This document shows positions 16,034-25,569 of a stretch of 64,000 bases of DNA, in pieces. How positions within the stretch are numbered: position 1 is the stretch's first letter; each line of letters begins with the position of its first letter. The translations under genes were made by a program, and so were the position numbers. The DNA is from Streptomyces niger (GTDB taxonomy: Bacteria > Actinomycetota > Actinomycetes > Streptomycetales > Streptomycetaceae): positions 620,001 to 684,000 of the forward strand of contig NZ_JOFQ01000001.1 in the NCBI RefSeq assembly GCF_000718305.1. The letters are read 5' to 3'. Under the pieces are notes generated by a model. The model ran no database searches and was not told the DNA's origin. It worked only from the letters and a program-made list of their open reading frames with translations.

Positions 16034-17251
16034 TCAGTGGCCGATGCGCGCCATCTCGCTCTCGCGAATGTTGTCGGATCCGGTGCGCAGGACCCGGGCG
16101 CCCACAGCGGTGGTCGCACAGAGCAGGGTCAGCAGGACCAAGGCGTGGTCGAGCGCGACGAGATGGGTCAGCCAGCCGATGACGGCGGGGCCGGCGAGCA
16201 TGCCGACGTAGCCGAGTCCGGCGACACGGGAGACGTTGGCGCCGGCGGCCGCGGGGTCGGCGTGCCCGGCCGCGCTGAACAGCTGCGGGACACAGCCCGA
16301 CAGGCCCAGCCCGAACAGTGCCCAGCCGGTGAACGCGGCCCACGTCCACGGGCCGAGCGCAACGAGGGTGATGCCGACGGCGGCCGTGGCCGCGCCGTGG
16401 CGCAGGATCGCCAGGGAACCGAACCGGGCGACGAACCGGTCCGCGAGCAGCCGGCCGACGGTCATGGCCGCCGCGAAGGTGCCGTACGCGAAGGCGGCCG
16501 TGCCGGCGGGCGCCCCCAGGACGTCCTTCATGTGCAGGGCGCTCCAGTCGTTGGCTGCGCCCTCGCACAGCATGACCATCAGCGCCAGGACGGCCAGCAG
16601 CCGGACCCGGCCCGCGGTGCGGTGGGGCTCGACGACGGGTGGCGCCTCGCTGCTCTCCCCGGAGCCGGGGCTCTCGGCGGCGGGAGCGGCGGGAGCGGCG
16701 GGCAGCAGAGCACGGGCCGAGGCCAGGGCGATCACGATGCCCACGGCTCCCATCGCGGCCATGCCCGCGGCCGGGTCCAGGCCGGCGCTCGCGGCGCCCG
16801 CCCCGACGAGCGAGGCGAGGACACCGCCGACGGAGAACGTGGCGTGGAAGCCGGACATGACGGGCCGGCCGTAGGCCTTCTCCACGTGCACGGCGTGGGC
16901 GTTCATGCTCACGTCCAGGCAGCCGTTGCAGAACCCGAAGACCAGCAACGCGCCGGCCAGCGTCCACGGGTCCCGGGCGAGGCCGGGCAGGACCAGGGCC
17001 GCGCCGCACAGGATGCCGCCGGCGGGGACCACGATGCGGGTGCCGAGGCGGTCGGTCAGGCGGCCGGCCACCTGCATGCCGATGAAGGCTCCGAGCCCGA
17101 GCAGCACCAGCAGGCCGCCGAGCGTGGCGTGGCTGATGCCCACGCGGTCCTCGATCGCGGGGATGTGCACCACCCAGGCGCCCATCAGGGTGCCGCACAG
17201 GATGAAGTAGACATACGTCGCCACGCGGGCGGCTCGGAGCGAACGTTCCAT
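16034..17251 (-). CDS. MFS transporter (YbjJ-like)
   Basis: 405 residues with 12 predicted helices in a high-Ala/Gly/Leu background. The GRLTDRLGTRIVVPAGG loop after helix 2 is the MFS signature, and a short acidic linker separates the two six-helix halves. Layout resembles YbjJ-type carriers, whose substrate is usually unknown. A GGGTGAG ribosome site precedes the ATG. No linked pathway genes help define the substrate; the neighbours converge or are unrelated. Confidence 0.8.
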   Translation of the reverse strand: MERSLRAARVATYVYFILCGTLMGAWVVHIPAIEDRVGISHATLGGLLVLLGLGAFIGMQVAGRLTDRLGTRIVVPAGGILCGAALVLPGLARDPWTLAGALLVFGFCNGCLDVSMNAHAVHVEKAYGRPVMSGFHATFSVGGVLASLVGAGAASAGLDPAAGMAAMGAVGIVIALASARALLPAAPAAPAAESPGSGESSEAPPVVEPHRTAGRVRLLAVLALMVMLCEGAANDWSALHMKDVLGAPAGTAAFAYGTFAAAMTVGRLLADRFVARFGSLAILRHGAATAAVGITLVALGPWTWAAFTGWALFGLGLSGCVPQLFSAAGHADPAAAGANVSRVAGLGYVGMLAGPAVIGWLTHLVALDHALVLLTLLCATTAVGARVLRTGSDNIRESEMARIGH

Positions 17252-17362
17252 GCGCTCACCCTAATGAACACATTCGACGTTCGGAAGGGCGCCTAACGAA
17301 CAGATTACTTGTTTGATCATCCGGCGCGACCTCGATCCCTGGCCGCCGGGTGTGCGTCCGGA

Positions 17363-19894
17363 TCACTCCGTGTCCGTCTGGACCGCGCGCAGTACCGGTA
17401 CGCGGGCGGCCTGGCGGGCGGGCCAGGTGGCGGCCAGGACGCCGACCGCGGCGGCGAGCGCGAAGAACAGCGCGAGCCGTCCCCACGGGAGCACGAACGG
17501 GGCACCCTCCTGTCCGGCCACGGCGGCGAGGCCGATCGCGGTGCCCGACAGCACGCCGAGTGCGGCGCCGAGCAGGGAGATCAGGAGCGATTCGAGGCGT
17601 AGGACGGCGGCTACTCGGCCGCGTTCGAAGCCGATGGCGCGCAGGGTACCGATCTCCCGGACGCGTTCGAAGACGGCCATCGCCATGGTGTTGACGACGC
17701 CGAGGCTGCCTATCAGCACGGCCAGGCTCAGCAGGGCGTACACGATGTCGAGGAGCGGGGCGAACGGGCGCACCGCCTCGCGGCCGGCCTCGGCACGGTC
17801 CTGAATGAGCAGGGCCGGATTGTCCAGGGTCTCGCGGATGTCGTCGCGGAGGGCGGCCGTGCGTCCGGGGGCCGCCTTGACGAGTACGGCTTCGGTACGC
17901 GGGCCCTGTACGGAGGGGTCGGCGGGGAGGCGCAGGGCGTTGCGGGACAGGAGGGCGGGGGCGAGGGCGTCGGGGCCGTCGTAGAGCGCGACGACCGGCA
18001 GTCCGATCCGCTGGCCGGTGCCTTCGACGGTGCCGGTGATCCGGGAGCCCAGGCGCCAGCCGTGCGCCCGCGCCTCCTCGCGGGTGACCGCGATGCCGCG
18101 GTCGAGCCTGCTCAACGACCCGGCGCGGACGTTGAGTTGAGCGGCCTTCGCGACCGTGTCGGGGTCCACGGCGGTCGCGTCGAGGTAGTCCCCGGCGGGC
18201 AGTGCCAGGTACGCGGAGACGGTGGGCGTGACCGCGGCGGCGTCCTTCAGCCGGGCGATCCGCGCCGCGGTGCCCGCGTCGAGCTCGGCGTGGTCGACGG
18301 GGGTCACCCGCAGGTCGGCGACCATGGCGTCCGCGGCCCTCGCGGCGGAGACCTCGCGGAGCGAGGCCGCCGCGACGGTGACGGCGCTGATCAGCGCGAG
18401 GCTGATCATCAGCATGGCCGCGGTGGCGGCCGTGCGGCGGGGGTTGCGGCGGGCGTTCTCGACGGCGAGCGTGCCGATGACGCCGGTGAGCCGGGTCAGC
18501 GGGCGGCGGATCAGGCCGGTGACCCCGAGGGCGACCGCGGGGGTGAGGATGATCAGGCCGAGCAGCAGGACGGCCCCGGCGACCGTGACGGCGCCCAGGT
18601 CCGCGGCGCCGGACGCCGCGGCGACCAGGAACGCACCCAGTACGGTGACGACCGCGCCGGCCAGGTGGCGGCGGCGCAGCGAGGCCGGGGTGGGCGGCTC
18701 GCCGCTGCGCAGCGCCGCGACGGGCGGCACGGCGGCGGCGCGGCGGGCCGGTACGTAGGCGGCGAGCAGGGTGACCACGATGCCGACCCCGAAGGCGGCG
18801 GCCAGCGGCGCGGGCGCGAGGATCTGGAGCGGTGCGCCGGGACCGTCGGTGGCGCCGAAGAAGCGGCCCAGTACGGTCGCGACGCCGATGCCGAGCAGGT
18901 GGCCGAGGGCCGCGGCGAGGGTGCCGATCAGCAGCGCCTCGGTGAGGACCAGGCGGAGCACGTACCGGCGGGACGCGCCGACCGCGCGCAGCAGCGCGTG
19001 TTCGCGGGCGCGGGCCGCGCTGAGCATGGTGAAGGTGTTGGCGACGACAAAGGTGGCGACCAGCAGCGCGATGGCGCCGAAGCTCAGCAGGATGCCGGTC
19101 AGCTTGTCCTCGTCGCCGCCCGACGCCGCCTCGCGCTCGGCGTTCAGGGCCTGCCGGGTGACGGCGCGCAGCCCGTCGGGCAGTACGGCGTCGGCCGCGC
19201 GGGCGAGCCGTTGCGCGGAGACGCCGCGGTGTGCGGTGAGGGTGAGCGCGGTGTAGGCGTCCGGGGCGGGCGCGAACCACCGTTGTGCGGTGGCGGTGTC
19301 GAAGAGGGTGAGCGTGCCACCGGAGACCAGCCGCGGGTCGTGCGCGGTGACGGTGCCGACCAGCCGCTCGGTGCGGGCCCGGCCGCGTACGACGATGCGT
19401 ACGTCGTCGCCGATGCGGTGGCCGGCCCGGCGGGCGGTGTACTCGTCGAGGGCGATCTCGCCCGCGGCGCGGGGGCCGCGCCCCGCGGTGAGCGGGTAGC
19501 GCGGATCGCCGCCGCCACGTACGGGGACGAAGTTGGCGCCGCCCGCCTCCTGGCGGGGCCCGATCAGCTCGCCGTCGGGGCCGACGACGAAGGCGATGCC
19601 CTCCGCCGTTCCGCGTGCGGCGGCCGCGTCCGGGAGCGAGCGCAGCCGCTTCAGCAGCCGGGTGTCGAGGGCCGGTGCCGTGGCCTTGCCGGTGTCGTCG
19701 GCGGCGGGGTCCGGCCGGACCGTCACGGACGCGTCGGGCTGTGCGGCGGTCCGCGCCTGCGTCAGCGCCGTACGTACGGACTGGGTGTAGAGAAGCGAGC
19801 CGGAGGTGAACGCCACGCCCAGCAGGACCGCCAGGGCCGGCAGCAGGAAGCGGCGCCGATGGGCGCGCAAGGAGCGCAGTGCGGTGCGGAGCAT
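17363..19894 (-). CDS. FtsX-domain ABC transporter permease (MacB/LolC-like)
   Basis: 843 residues with the duplicated layout of actinobacterial efflux permeases: an N-terminal helix (about 15-35), an extracytoplasmic MacB-like domain, an FtsX block of three helices (near 255-400), central helices, a second extracytoplasmic domain, and a second FtsX block ending MALAVFERVREIGTLRAIG. The EHALLRAVGAS and REIGTLRAIGFERGRV segments are the coupling loops that meet the ATPase. The partner ATPase is not in this window, although such genes usually sit next to it. A divergent histidine kinase/response regulator pair probably controls it. Confidence 0.85.
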   Translation of the reverse strand: MLRTALRSLRAHRRRFLLPALAVLLGVAFTSGSLLYTQSVRTALTQARTAAQPDASVTVRPDPAADDTGKATAPALDTRLLKRLRSLPDAAAARGTAEGIAFVVGPDGELIGPRQEAGGANFVPVRGGGDPRYPLTAGRGPRAAGEIALDEYTARRAGHRIGDDVRIVVRGRARTERLVGTVTAHDPRLVSGGTLTLFDTATAQRWFAPAPDAYTALTLTAHRGVSAQRLARAADAVLPDGLRAVTRQALNAEREAASGGDEDKLTGILLSFGAIALLVATFVVANTFTMLSAARAREHALLRAVGASRRYVLRLVLTEALLIGTLAAALGHLLGIGVATVLGRFFGATDGPGAPLQILAPAPLAAAFGVGIVVTLLAAYVPARRAAAVPPVAALRSGEPPTPASLRRRHLAGAVVTVLGAFLVAAASGAADLGAVTVAGAVLLLGLIILTPAVALGVTGLIRRPLTRLTGVIGTLAVENARRNPRRTAATAAMLMISLALISAVTVAAASLREVSAARAADAMVADLRVTPVDHAELDAGTAARIARLKDAAAVTPTVSAYLALPAGDYLDATAVDPDTVAKAAQLNVRAGSLSRLDRGIAVTREEARAHGWRLGSRITGTVEGTGQRIGLPVVALYDGPDALAPALLSRNALRLPADPSVQGPRTEAVLVKAAPGRTAALRDDIRETLDNPALLIQDRAEAGREAVRPFAPLLDIVYALLSLAVLIGSLGVVNTMAMAVFERVREIGTLRAIGFERGRVAAVLRLESLLISLLGAALGVLSGTAIGLAAVAGQEGAPFVLPWGRLALFFALAAAVGVLAATWPARQAARVPVLRAVQTDTE

Positions 19895-20079
19895 CGGGGG
19901 CCTTCGGACGAGTGCGGGCGGGCGGGGAGGCAGGGCCGGAAGCGGCCCGCGGTTCGATGATCCGGCGCGGCGGGCGGCCGGCGGATCAGCCGTATTGCCG
20001 AGCCGGCGGGGCGTACGTGCCGTCCGTGTCGGCCGAAAGGCCGAGGCGTCCGGTGCTCCGCCGCCGTACCGTCGGCGAC

Positions 20080-21270
20080 ATGATCCGCACGTTCCGCCAC
20101 CGCTCCGTACTCCAACAGGCCCTGCTCCTGTTGGCCGCCGCCGTCGTTCTCGCCCTGTTGGTCGTCGAGGGAGCGAACACCGGCTTCGTGCCCACCGCGG
20201 CGGCCACCGTGGCGACCGGCGCGCTGTGCGTGGCGGCCCTCGTCGTGCGGCCGGCCCGCTTCCCGCTCGTGGCGGCCGGCGCGGTGACCGCGTCGGCCGT
20301 CCTCACCGTGGTCACCACACAGCTGACGCACCGTCCGGAGAACACGCCCGGCATGACCGAGCTGTGCGCACTGTTGCTGGTCACCGCCCGTGCCGTCCGG
20401 CTGCTGCCACTGCTGCGCACCATGGTGCTCGTCCCCGCTGCCGCGTGCGCCGCCGGTGTCCTGCTGCTGCGGATGCCGGGCACCGAGTGGCACACGGCGG
20501 CCACCTTCGTCGCCCCGTTCGTCCTGCTCGGCGCGGTGCTGGCGGTCGTCCTGGGCCTGTACCTGCGCGTGCTCGACACCCTGCGGGAGCGCGAGCGGCT
20601 CGCCGACCGGCAGGACCAGCGCCTGGAATACGCCCGGGAGCTGCACGACTTCGTGGCCCACCACATCACCGCGATCGTCGCCCAGACCAAGGCCGTACGG
20701 TTCGCCACCGCCTCCGGGCACGCGCCGGCCCCCGCCGAACTGGACACCATGCTCGGCCGCATCGAGGAGGCGGGCTCCGAGGCCATGGAGTCGATGCGGG
20801 GCATCGTCTCCGTCCTGCGCACCGCGGCGGATCCGGCCGCCACCCGGCCCGGCTCCACCCTCGACCGGATCCGCCCGCTGATCGCGGACTTCGCCCGGAC
20901 CGGCCCGCCGGCGGAGCTGACGCTCGATCCGCGGCTGACGGACCGTCCGCTGCCGCCCGAGCTCACCACGGCGGTGCACGGGCTGGTGCGGGAGAGCCTG
21001 ACCAACATCCGCAAGCACGGCGTCGACGTCGGCCGCGTCACCGTCGACGTACGGCTGCGCCCCGATGACGCGGGCCGGCTGGAGGCCACCGTGGCCGACG
21101 ACGGCCGGGTGGCCAGGGCGGGGCTGCGCGCGCGGGGCGACGGCGGTTACGGCCTGCTCGGCCTGGCGGAGCGGATCGAGGGGGCCGGCGGGCGCTTCAC
21201 CGCCGGGCCGGGGGCGGCCGGCGGCTGGCGGGTGGCCGCCGACCTGCCGCTGCGTACGGAGCGGCGCTAG
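20080..21270 (+). CDS. Sensor histidine kinase (NarL-type two-component system)
   Basis: 396 residues. Four or five membrane helices fill residues 10-165 with short loops. The HisKA_3 dimerisation domain carries ARELHDFVAHHI with His189 as phosphoacceptor, and the C-terminal HATPase shows LVRESLTNIRKHG (N box) and VADDGR with GGYGLLGLAERI (G boxes). It signals to the response regulator 61 bases downstream. No ribosome site is evident before the ATG, so it may be leaderless. The divergent FtsX permease is a likely target, as in antibiotic-sensing systems. Confidence 0.88.
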   Translation: MIRTFRHRSVLQQALLLLAAAVVLALLVVEGANTGFVPTAAATVATGALCVAALVVRPARFPLVAAGAVTASAVLTVVTTQLTHRPENTPGMTELCALLLVTARAVRLLPLLRTMVLVPAAACAAGVLLLRMPGTEWHTAATFVAPFVLLGAVLAVVLGLYLRVLDTLRERERLADRQDQRLEYARELHDFVAHHITAIVAQTKAVRFATASGHAPAPAELDTMLGRIEEAGSEAMESMRGIVSVLRTAADPAATRPGSTLDRIRPLIADFARTGPPAELTLDPRLTDRPLPPELTTAVHGLVRESLTNIRKHGVDVGRVTVDVRLRPDDAGRLEATVADDGRVARAGLRARGDGGYGLLGLAERIEGAGGRFTAGPGAAGGWRVAADLPLRTERR

Positions 21271-21331
21271 CCGGCCCCGCGGCCGCGAGGCGGGCGGGAG
21301 CGCCGCCGGCCGCGGCTGCCATCATGGACGT

Positions 21332-22039
21332 ATGACGATCCGGGTGCTCATTGCCGACGACCAGGAGATGATCCGGTCCGCCTACCGCATGATCCTGGAT
21401 TCCCAGCCGGACATGCAGGTCGTGGCGGAGGCCGCCGACGGGGCCACCGCGGTCGAGCTGGCCCGCTCGCTCCGCCCGGACGTCTGCCTCCTCGACATCC
21501 GCATGCCGGAGCTCGACGGCCTGGAAGCCACCCGGCACCTGGCGGGCCCGGACGTCCGCGATCCCCTGCACGTCCTCATCGCCACCACCTTCGACCTCGA
21601 CGCGTACGTGTACCGGGCGCTGCGCAACGGCGCCTGCGGCTTCCTGCTCAAGGACGGCTCCCCCGCCCTGCTCACCGAGGCGGTGCGGGCGGCGGCCAAG
21701 GGCACCTCGCTGATCTCCCCGGCGATCACGGTGCGGCTGCTCCGGCACATGGCGCCGCCGGAGCGGCCCCCGGCCAGGAACCACCCCGCCGCCGGCCCCG
21801 CGTCCCGGACCGCCGCGCCGTCCGAGCCGCTGACGGAGCGGGAGTTGGACGTCGTACGGCTGGTCGCCCGCGGCCGTACCAACGACGAGATCGCCACCGA
21901 GCTGTACGTGACCCTCTCCACCGTGAAGACGCACCTCGGCAACGTCCAGCGCAAGCTCGCCGCCCGCAACCGCGTCGAGATCGCCGCCTGGTGCTGGGAG
22001 AACGGCCTCTGCGACGACCGGGGCGCGGACGTACCGTGA
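21332..22039 (+). CDS. NarL/FixJ-family response regulator
   Basis: 235 residues. The receiver domain has the acidic pair at residues 9-10 (IADDQ), phosphoacceptor Asp55 in LLDIRMPE, and Lys in LLKDGSPA. A 30-residue Pro/Ala linker leads to a LuxR-type helix-turn-helix (LTERELDVVRLVARG, with STVKTHLGNVQRKL as the DNA-binding region). It is the partner of the upstream kinase. The gene ends at a strong hairpin shared with the convergent SnoaL gene. Confidence 0.92.
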   Translation: MTIRVLIADDQEMIRSAYRMILDSQPDMQVVAEAADGATAVELARSLRPDVCLLDIRMPELDGLEATRHLAGPDVRDPLHVLIATTFDLDAYVYRALRNGACGFLLKDGSPALLTEAVRAAAKGTSLISPAITVRLLRHMAPPERPPARNHPAAGPASRTAAPSEPLTERELDVVRLVARGRTNDEIATELYVTLSTVKTHLGNVQRKLAARNRVEIAAWCWENGLCDDRGADVP

Positions 22040-22085
22040 CGCCGTCCGCGGCGTGCGCCGGCGGCGCGGCACGGTGGCGGCCGCG

Positions 22086-22131
22086 GACGCGGGAGGGCCC
22101 GGCCTCCTGGGAGTTCGGGCCCTCCCGCGTC
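22086..22131. terminator. Strong bidirectional hairpin terminator
   Basis: Perfect 16-bp stem (22086-22101 with 22116-22131) and a 14-base loop, between the convergent response regulator and SnoaL genes. Confidence 0.8.
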
Positions 22132-22166
22132 TTGCCGGACGAGCTGGGTGCTCAGTAGATGTCGGC

Positions 22167-23165
22167 TCAGTAAATGTTGGCGTCGACGGCCGGGCCGTCG
22201 CCGCGGGTGCTGTTGATCTGCGCCCGGAGCGCGATCTCGTCGTAGACCCGGACCTCCTTCACGATCCGGCCGCCCTGGATCAGGAAGTGGGAGGCGCCGA
22301 GCACGGTGACCGGCTTGTCCGTCAGCGGGCCGAAGGTGGGGTTGCCGCGGTAGGTGCCCTGCATGGTCCAGAGCACGGCGATCCGCAGGCCCGCGTAGCG
22401 CTCGGCGTAGTTGGTCTGGATGTCCCGTACTTCGAAGCGCGCGTCGGGGAACGGCCCGACGGTGGCCAGCAGATCACGCTGGTAGCGCTCGGGGCGGATG
22501 ACGGTCTGGTCGCCGATGGTGTGCAGGAAGAGGTCCCGCGCCATGAAGTCGTTGACCTTCTGCAGCCGGCGCTGGGTCCAGACCTCGTCGATGAATTCGA
22601 GGACCATCTCGCACTCGGGCCGGTAGTCGTCCGGGCGCGGCCCGCTGACGCCCTCGGCGAGGACGTCCTTCGGCGGCGCGTCGAGCATCGAGCCGGACCA
22701 GCCCTGGAAGCGCAGCGCGCGGGCCGCCTCGTCCGGGTCCAGGCCGCGCTGCAGGCAGTCGGCGAGTTCGTCGCGGACGACCCACTCCTCGACCATCCGG
22801 CCCCTGCGGTAGAGGCAGTTGGGGATGGTGCGCTTGCGGACCCGGACGTGCTGACCGTTCACGAGGTACTCGTCGGCGGAGAAGACCAGGTGCGAGCTGA
22901 GGAAGGCATCGTCCCCGCGGGCCTCCCACACCACGTCCTCGGCCTGGCCGATGTGCTGGGGCGCGCTGCCCATCCGCATCGTGCTGCCCTCGATCACCCC
23001 GTCGCGGCCGACGACGGTGCCGAGGCTGGCGTGGACGATCGAGTCCGGCTCGTAGTTGTCCACGATGTAGGAGATGTCGCGGTCGACCCAGATGCGGTCG
23101 GTGACCTCGCGGATGAAATCGTCGGGGTCCTCGTAGGGGAGGTAGGCGACGGGGTCGAGTGCCAT
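22167..23165 (-). CDS. Tandem SnoaL-like (NTF2-fold) protein
   Basis: 332 residues that look like two NTF2/SnoaL-like domains in tandem: about 10-150 (DRIWVDRDISYIVDNY to CLYRRGRMVEEWVVRD) and about 180-315 (EFIDEVWTQRRLQKVNDFM to GGRIVKEVRVYDE). Both keep the C-terminal 'GRIxEE' strand typical of SnoaL folds, which serve as cyclases, isomerases, hydratases or ligand-binding proteins. It is last in the LacI-regulated cluster and has an operator-like site upstream. AAAGGA precedes the start. Its reaction is unknown. Confidence 0.7.
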   Translation of the reverse strand: MALDPVAYLPYEDPDDFIREVTDRIWVDRDISYIVDNYEPDSIVHASLGTVVGRDGVIEGSTMRMGSAPQHIGQAEDVVWEARGDDAFLSSHLVFSADEYLVNGQHVRVRKRTIPNCLYRRGRMVEEWVVRDELADCLQRGLDPDEAARALRFQGWSGSMLDAPPKDVLAEGVSGPRPDDYRPECEMVLEFIDEVWTQRRLQKVNDFMARDLFLHTIGDQTVIRPERYQRDLLATVGPFPDARFEVRDIQTNYAERYAGLRIAVLWTMQGTYRGNPTFGPLTDKPVTVLGASHFLIQGGRIVKEVRVYDEIALRAQINSTRGDGPAVDANIY

Positions 23166-23198
23166 GGTGTTTTCCTTTCGGGTGCTACCGCATCGATG

Positions 23199-23211
23199 AA
23201 TGCGTATGCAG
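23199..23211. promoter_or_regulatory. LacI operator-like site before the SnoaL gene
   Basis: AATGCGTATGCAG, a variant of the ATACGTAT-type dyad found before the other transcription units of this cluster, 34 bases from the SnoaL start. Confidence 0.5.
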
Positions 23212-23264
23212 AGAGGGTTGGCCGGAGGTGGCGGACGGCGGCGCTCAGCCCGCCTCCATGGGCA

Positions 23265-24611
23265 TCACGCCCTGAACTTGTCCGCGCCCAGATGGCTCCG
23301 GTACGTCTCCGTCATGAAGGCGCTCACCACGACGAGGGCCAGGAGTGCCGCCGCGGCGAGGTAGACCCACACGGCGTAGATCGTGCCGAAGGAGGAGACC
23401 AGGAGCGTCGCCACGAAGGGCGTGATGCCCATGAAGATGGAGAACGAGGCGTTGTACGCCATCGCACCGGCACTGAACCGGGTGCGGGTGGCGAAGAGTT
23501 CCGCGAGGCAGACCGTCACGATGCCGGTCAGGAAGAACTCCGGGACGATGTAGATGAGTTGACTCGCGACCGCGGCGCCGAAAGTGGCCTGTTCGCCGAC
23601 GTGGAAGGCGAGCGGGACCAGCACGATACAGGCGACGGCACCCGTGATCAGCATCGGTTTGCGGCCGATCCGGTCCGAGAGCTTGCCGGCCAGCGGCAGC
23701 AGCGGCATCAGGACCGCGACCGAGATCGCGTTGGACGCCAGGGCCATCCACCGGGGCAGGCCCAGCGTCCCCGTCAGGTACTCGGGATAGAAGGTGACCC
23801 AGCTGTAGGAGAGGATCGCCAGCATGATCGATACGCCGCAGTAGACGAGGATCGGCCGCAGCTGGGACCGGAGCGCCTCACGGATCGGCGCCTTGACGAC
23901 CTGGGTGCCGTCCTCGGTGGCGCGGACGAACTCCGGCGTCTCCTCGATGCGCTTCCGCAGCCAGACGCCGACCGCGCTGAGCGGCAGGGCGAGCAGGAAC
24001 GGGATCCGCCAGCCGTAGGAGTCGAGCGCCTCCCCCTGGAACACCGCGCTGGTCAGCGCCGCGGTACCGGCACCCGCGAGGATGCCGAGGAAGCAGCTGT
24101 TCGAGGCGTACGACGCGTAGTAGGCGCGCCGGCGCGGCTCGGCCCACTCCACGACGAAGGCCACCGCTCCCACGTACTCCCCGCCGGAGACCATGCCCTG
24201 GATGATGCGGATCACCAGCAGGAGCAGCGGTGCGACGAGCCCGATCCGGTGGTACGTCGGCAGCGCACCGATCAGGGCGGTGGACACGCCCATGACCACG
24301 ATGGTCCACAGCAGCGTCTTCTTGCGGCCCAGCCGGTCGCCCCAGCGGCCGACGAGGGTGCCGCCGAGGGGGCGGAACAGGCACGCGATCGCGATGATGC
24401 CGTAGGTGCTGAGCACCGCGGCGGTGGGGTTACTCGCGGGGAAGAAGGCCGGGGCGAGTATCGGGGCCAGGTAGCCGTAGAGCCCGTAGTCGAACTGTTC
24501 CACGAAATTGCCGATACTGCCCGCGCCGATGGCCCGGCGTATCGCCTTGCGCTTCTCGGGGTCGGCGGCCTCCGTGGGGGCAGCGGCTGTGGGTGGCGCT
24601 ACAGCGGACAT
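23265..24611 (-). CDS. MFS transporter of the metabolite:H+ symporter family
   Basis: 448 residues with 12 helices. FVEQFDYGLYGYLAPILAP in helix 1, the GRWGDRLGRKKTL loop, and GMVSGGEYVGAVAFVVEWA are hallmarks of the MHS family (shikimate, benzoate-like and dicarboxylate importers). It is the likely uptake system for the substrate of the adjacent bicupin/hydrolase/SDR/aldolase operon. GGAGAA precedes the ATG. An ATACGTAT operator lies 80 bases upstream, so it has its own promoter within the regulon. Confidence 0.85.
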   Translation of the reverse strand: MSAVAPPTAAAPTEAADPEKRKAIRRAIGAGSIGNFVEQFDYGLYGYLAPILAPAFFPASNPTAAVLSTYGIIAIACLFRPLGGTLVGRWGDRLGRKKTLLWTIVVMGVSTALIGALPTYHRIGLVAPLLLLVIRIIQGMVSGGEYVGAVAFVVEWAEPRRRAYYASYASNSCFLGILAGAGTAALTSAVFQGEALDSYGWRIPFLLALPLSAVGVWLRKRIEETPEFVRATEDGTQVVKAPIREALRSQLRPILVYCGVSIMLAILSYSWVTFYPEYLTGTLGLPRWMALASNAISVAVLMPLLPLAGKLSDRIGRKPMLITGAVACIVLVPLAFHVGEQATFGAAVASQLIYIVPEFFLTGIVTVCLAELFATRTRFSAGAMAYNASFSIFMGITPFVATLLVSSFGTIYAVWVYLAAAALLALVVVSAFMTETYRSHLGADKFRA

Positions 24612-24689
24612 GGCTTCTCCGTTCGCGCGGTGCGGGAGTCAGAGGGGTTTCACGGGGAATTCACGAGGGGTGCGACGAGGGCGCGTGCT

Positions 24690-24702
24690 ATGCATACGTA
24701 TG
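24690..24702. promoter_or_regulatory. LacI operator-like site before the MFS gene
   Basis: ATGCATACGTATG, centred on the palindrome ATACGTAT, in the 154-base gap between the aldolase stop and the MFS start. Confidence 0.6.
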
Positions 24703-24765
24703 AACAACACGGCGATGCGCCGACCCTAGAGAGGGCGGTGGGGGGCGTCAAGAGGTGGCACGCGG

Positions 24766-25569
24766 TCAGCCGTCGTGCGTACCGGGTGTCCCGGTACGCG
24801 GCGCGGCGAGCGTCCGGAAGGCGTCCATCAGGACCTGTGCCGTGTTGTAGAGCACCAGCTGGGCACCGGCCCGCTCGGCGGCCCGGGCAGCGGCCGTGCC
24901 GGGCACGATGGACATGACCGCACGGCCGGCGTCGTGCGCCGCCCGGTACGTCGCGGCGATGAGCCCGTCGAGGGTCTCCTTCGGCGGGAACCCGCAGTCC
25001 ACGGCGAGGTCGGCCGGGCCGACCAGGATTGCGTCGATGCCGTCCGTCGCGACGATCTCCGGGGCCGCGGCGCACGCCCGCGCCGTCTCGATCATCGCCA
25101 CGACCAGGGTCTCCTCCGCGGCGGCCAGGTGCTCGGCCGCGGTGACCGTGCCGAATCGGCCCGCCCTGCTGTACGTGGCGAAGCCCCGCTCCCCCAGCGG
25201 TGGATAGCGGTCCCCCGCCACCGCCCGCCGCGCGTCCGCCGCGCTGTCGATGTGCGGATGGATGATGCCGGCAGCGCCCAGGTCCAGGCAGCGCAGGGCG
25301 AGCGCGGGCTCGGCGGAACCGACCCGGACCAGTACGTCGATGCCCTGCGCTGCGGCCGCGGTCAGATGGTGCTGCAGCGCCGTCGTGTCGGCCGGGCCGT
25401 GCTCGCAGTCGATGACCACGTAGTCCAGGCCGGCCACCCCCGCCATCTCCACCAGCGTCTCCGACGGCAATCGGAGCAACGCACCGTGGAGCCGTTCCCC
25501 CGCGGCCAGCCGCTGCTTGAGGGAGCGTCGCGCCGGCGGTGCCGGGCGCCCCTCCGTCGCGCCCGTCAT
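24766..25569 (-). CDS. HpcH/HpaI-family aldolase/citrate lyase
   Basis: 267 residues, a TIM barrel of the HpcH/HpaI family. Key segments are VVIDCEHGPAD (base and backbone), ARRAVAGDRYPPLGERGF, MIETARA (metal Glu), and VGPADLAVDCG (metal Asp). These class II enzymes cleave 4-hydroxy-2-keto acids to pyruvate plus an aldehyde, the last step of many aromatic meta-cleavage pathways. Its ATG overlaps the SDR stop as ATGA, so it is translationally coupled and last in the cupin-to-aldolase operon. Confidence 0.85.
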   Translation of the reverse strand: MTGATEGRPAPPARRSLKQRLAAGERLHGALLRLPSETLVEMAGVAGLDYVVIDCEHGPADTTALQHHLTAAAAQGIDVLVRVGSAEPALALRCLDLGAAGIIHPHIDSAADARRAVAGDRYPPLGERGFATYSRAGRFGTVTAAEHLAAAEETLVVAMIETARACAAAPEIVATDGIDAILVGPADLAVDCGFPPKETLDGLIAATYRAAHDAGRAVMSIVPGTAAARAAERAGAQLVLYNTAQVLMDAFRTLAAPRTGTPGTHDG

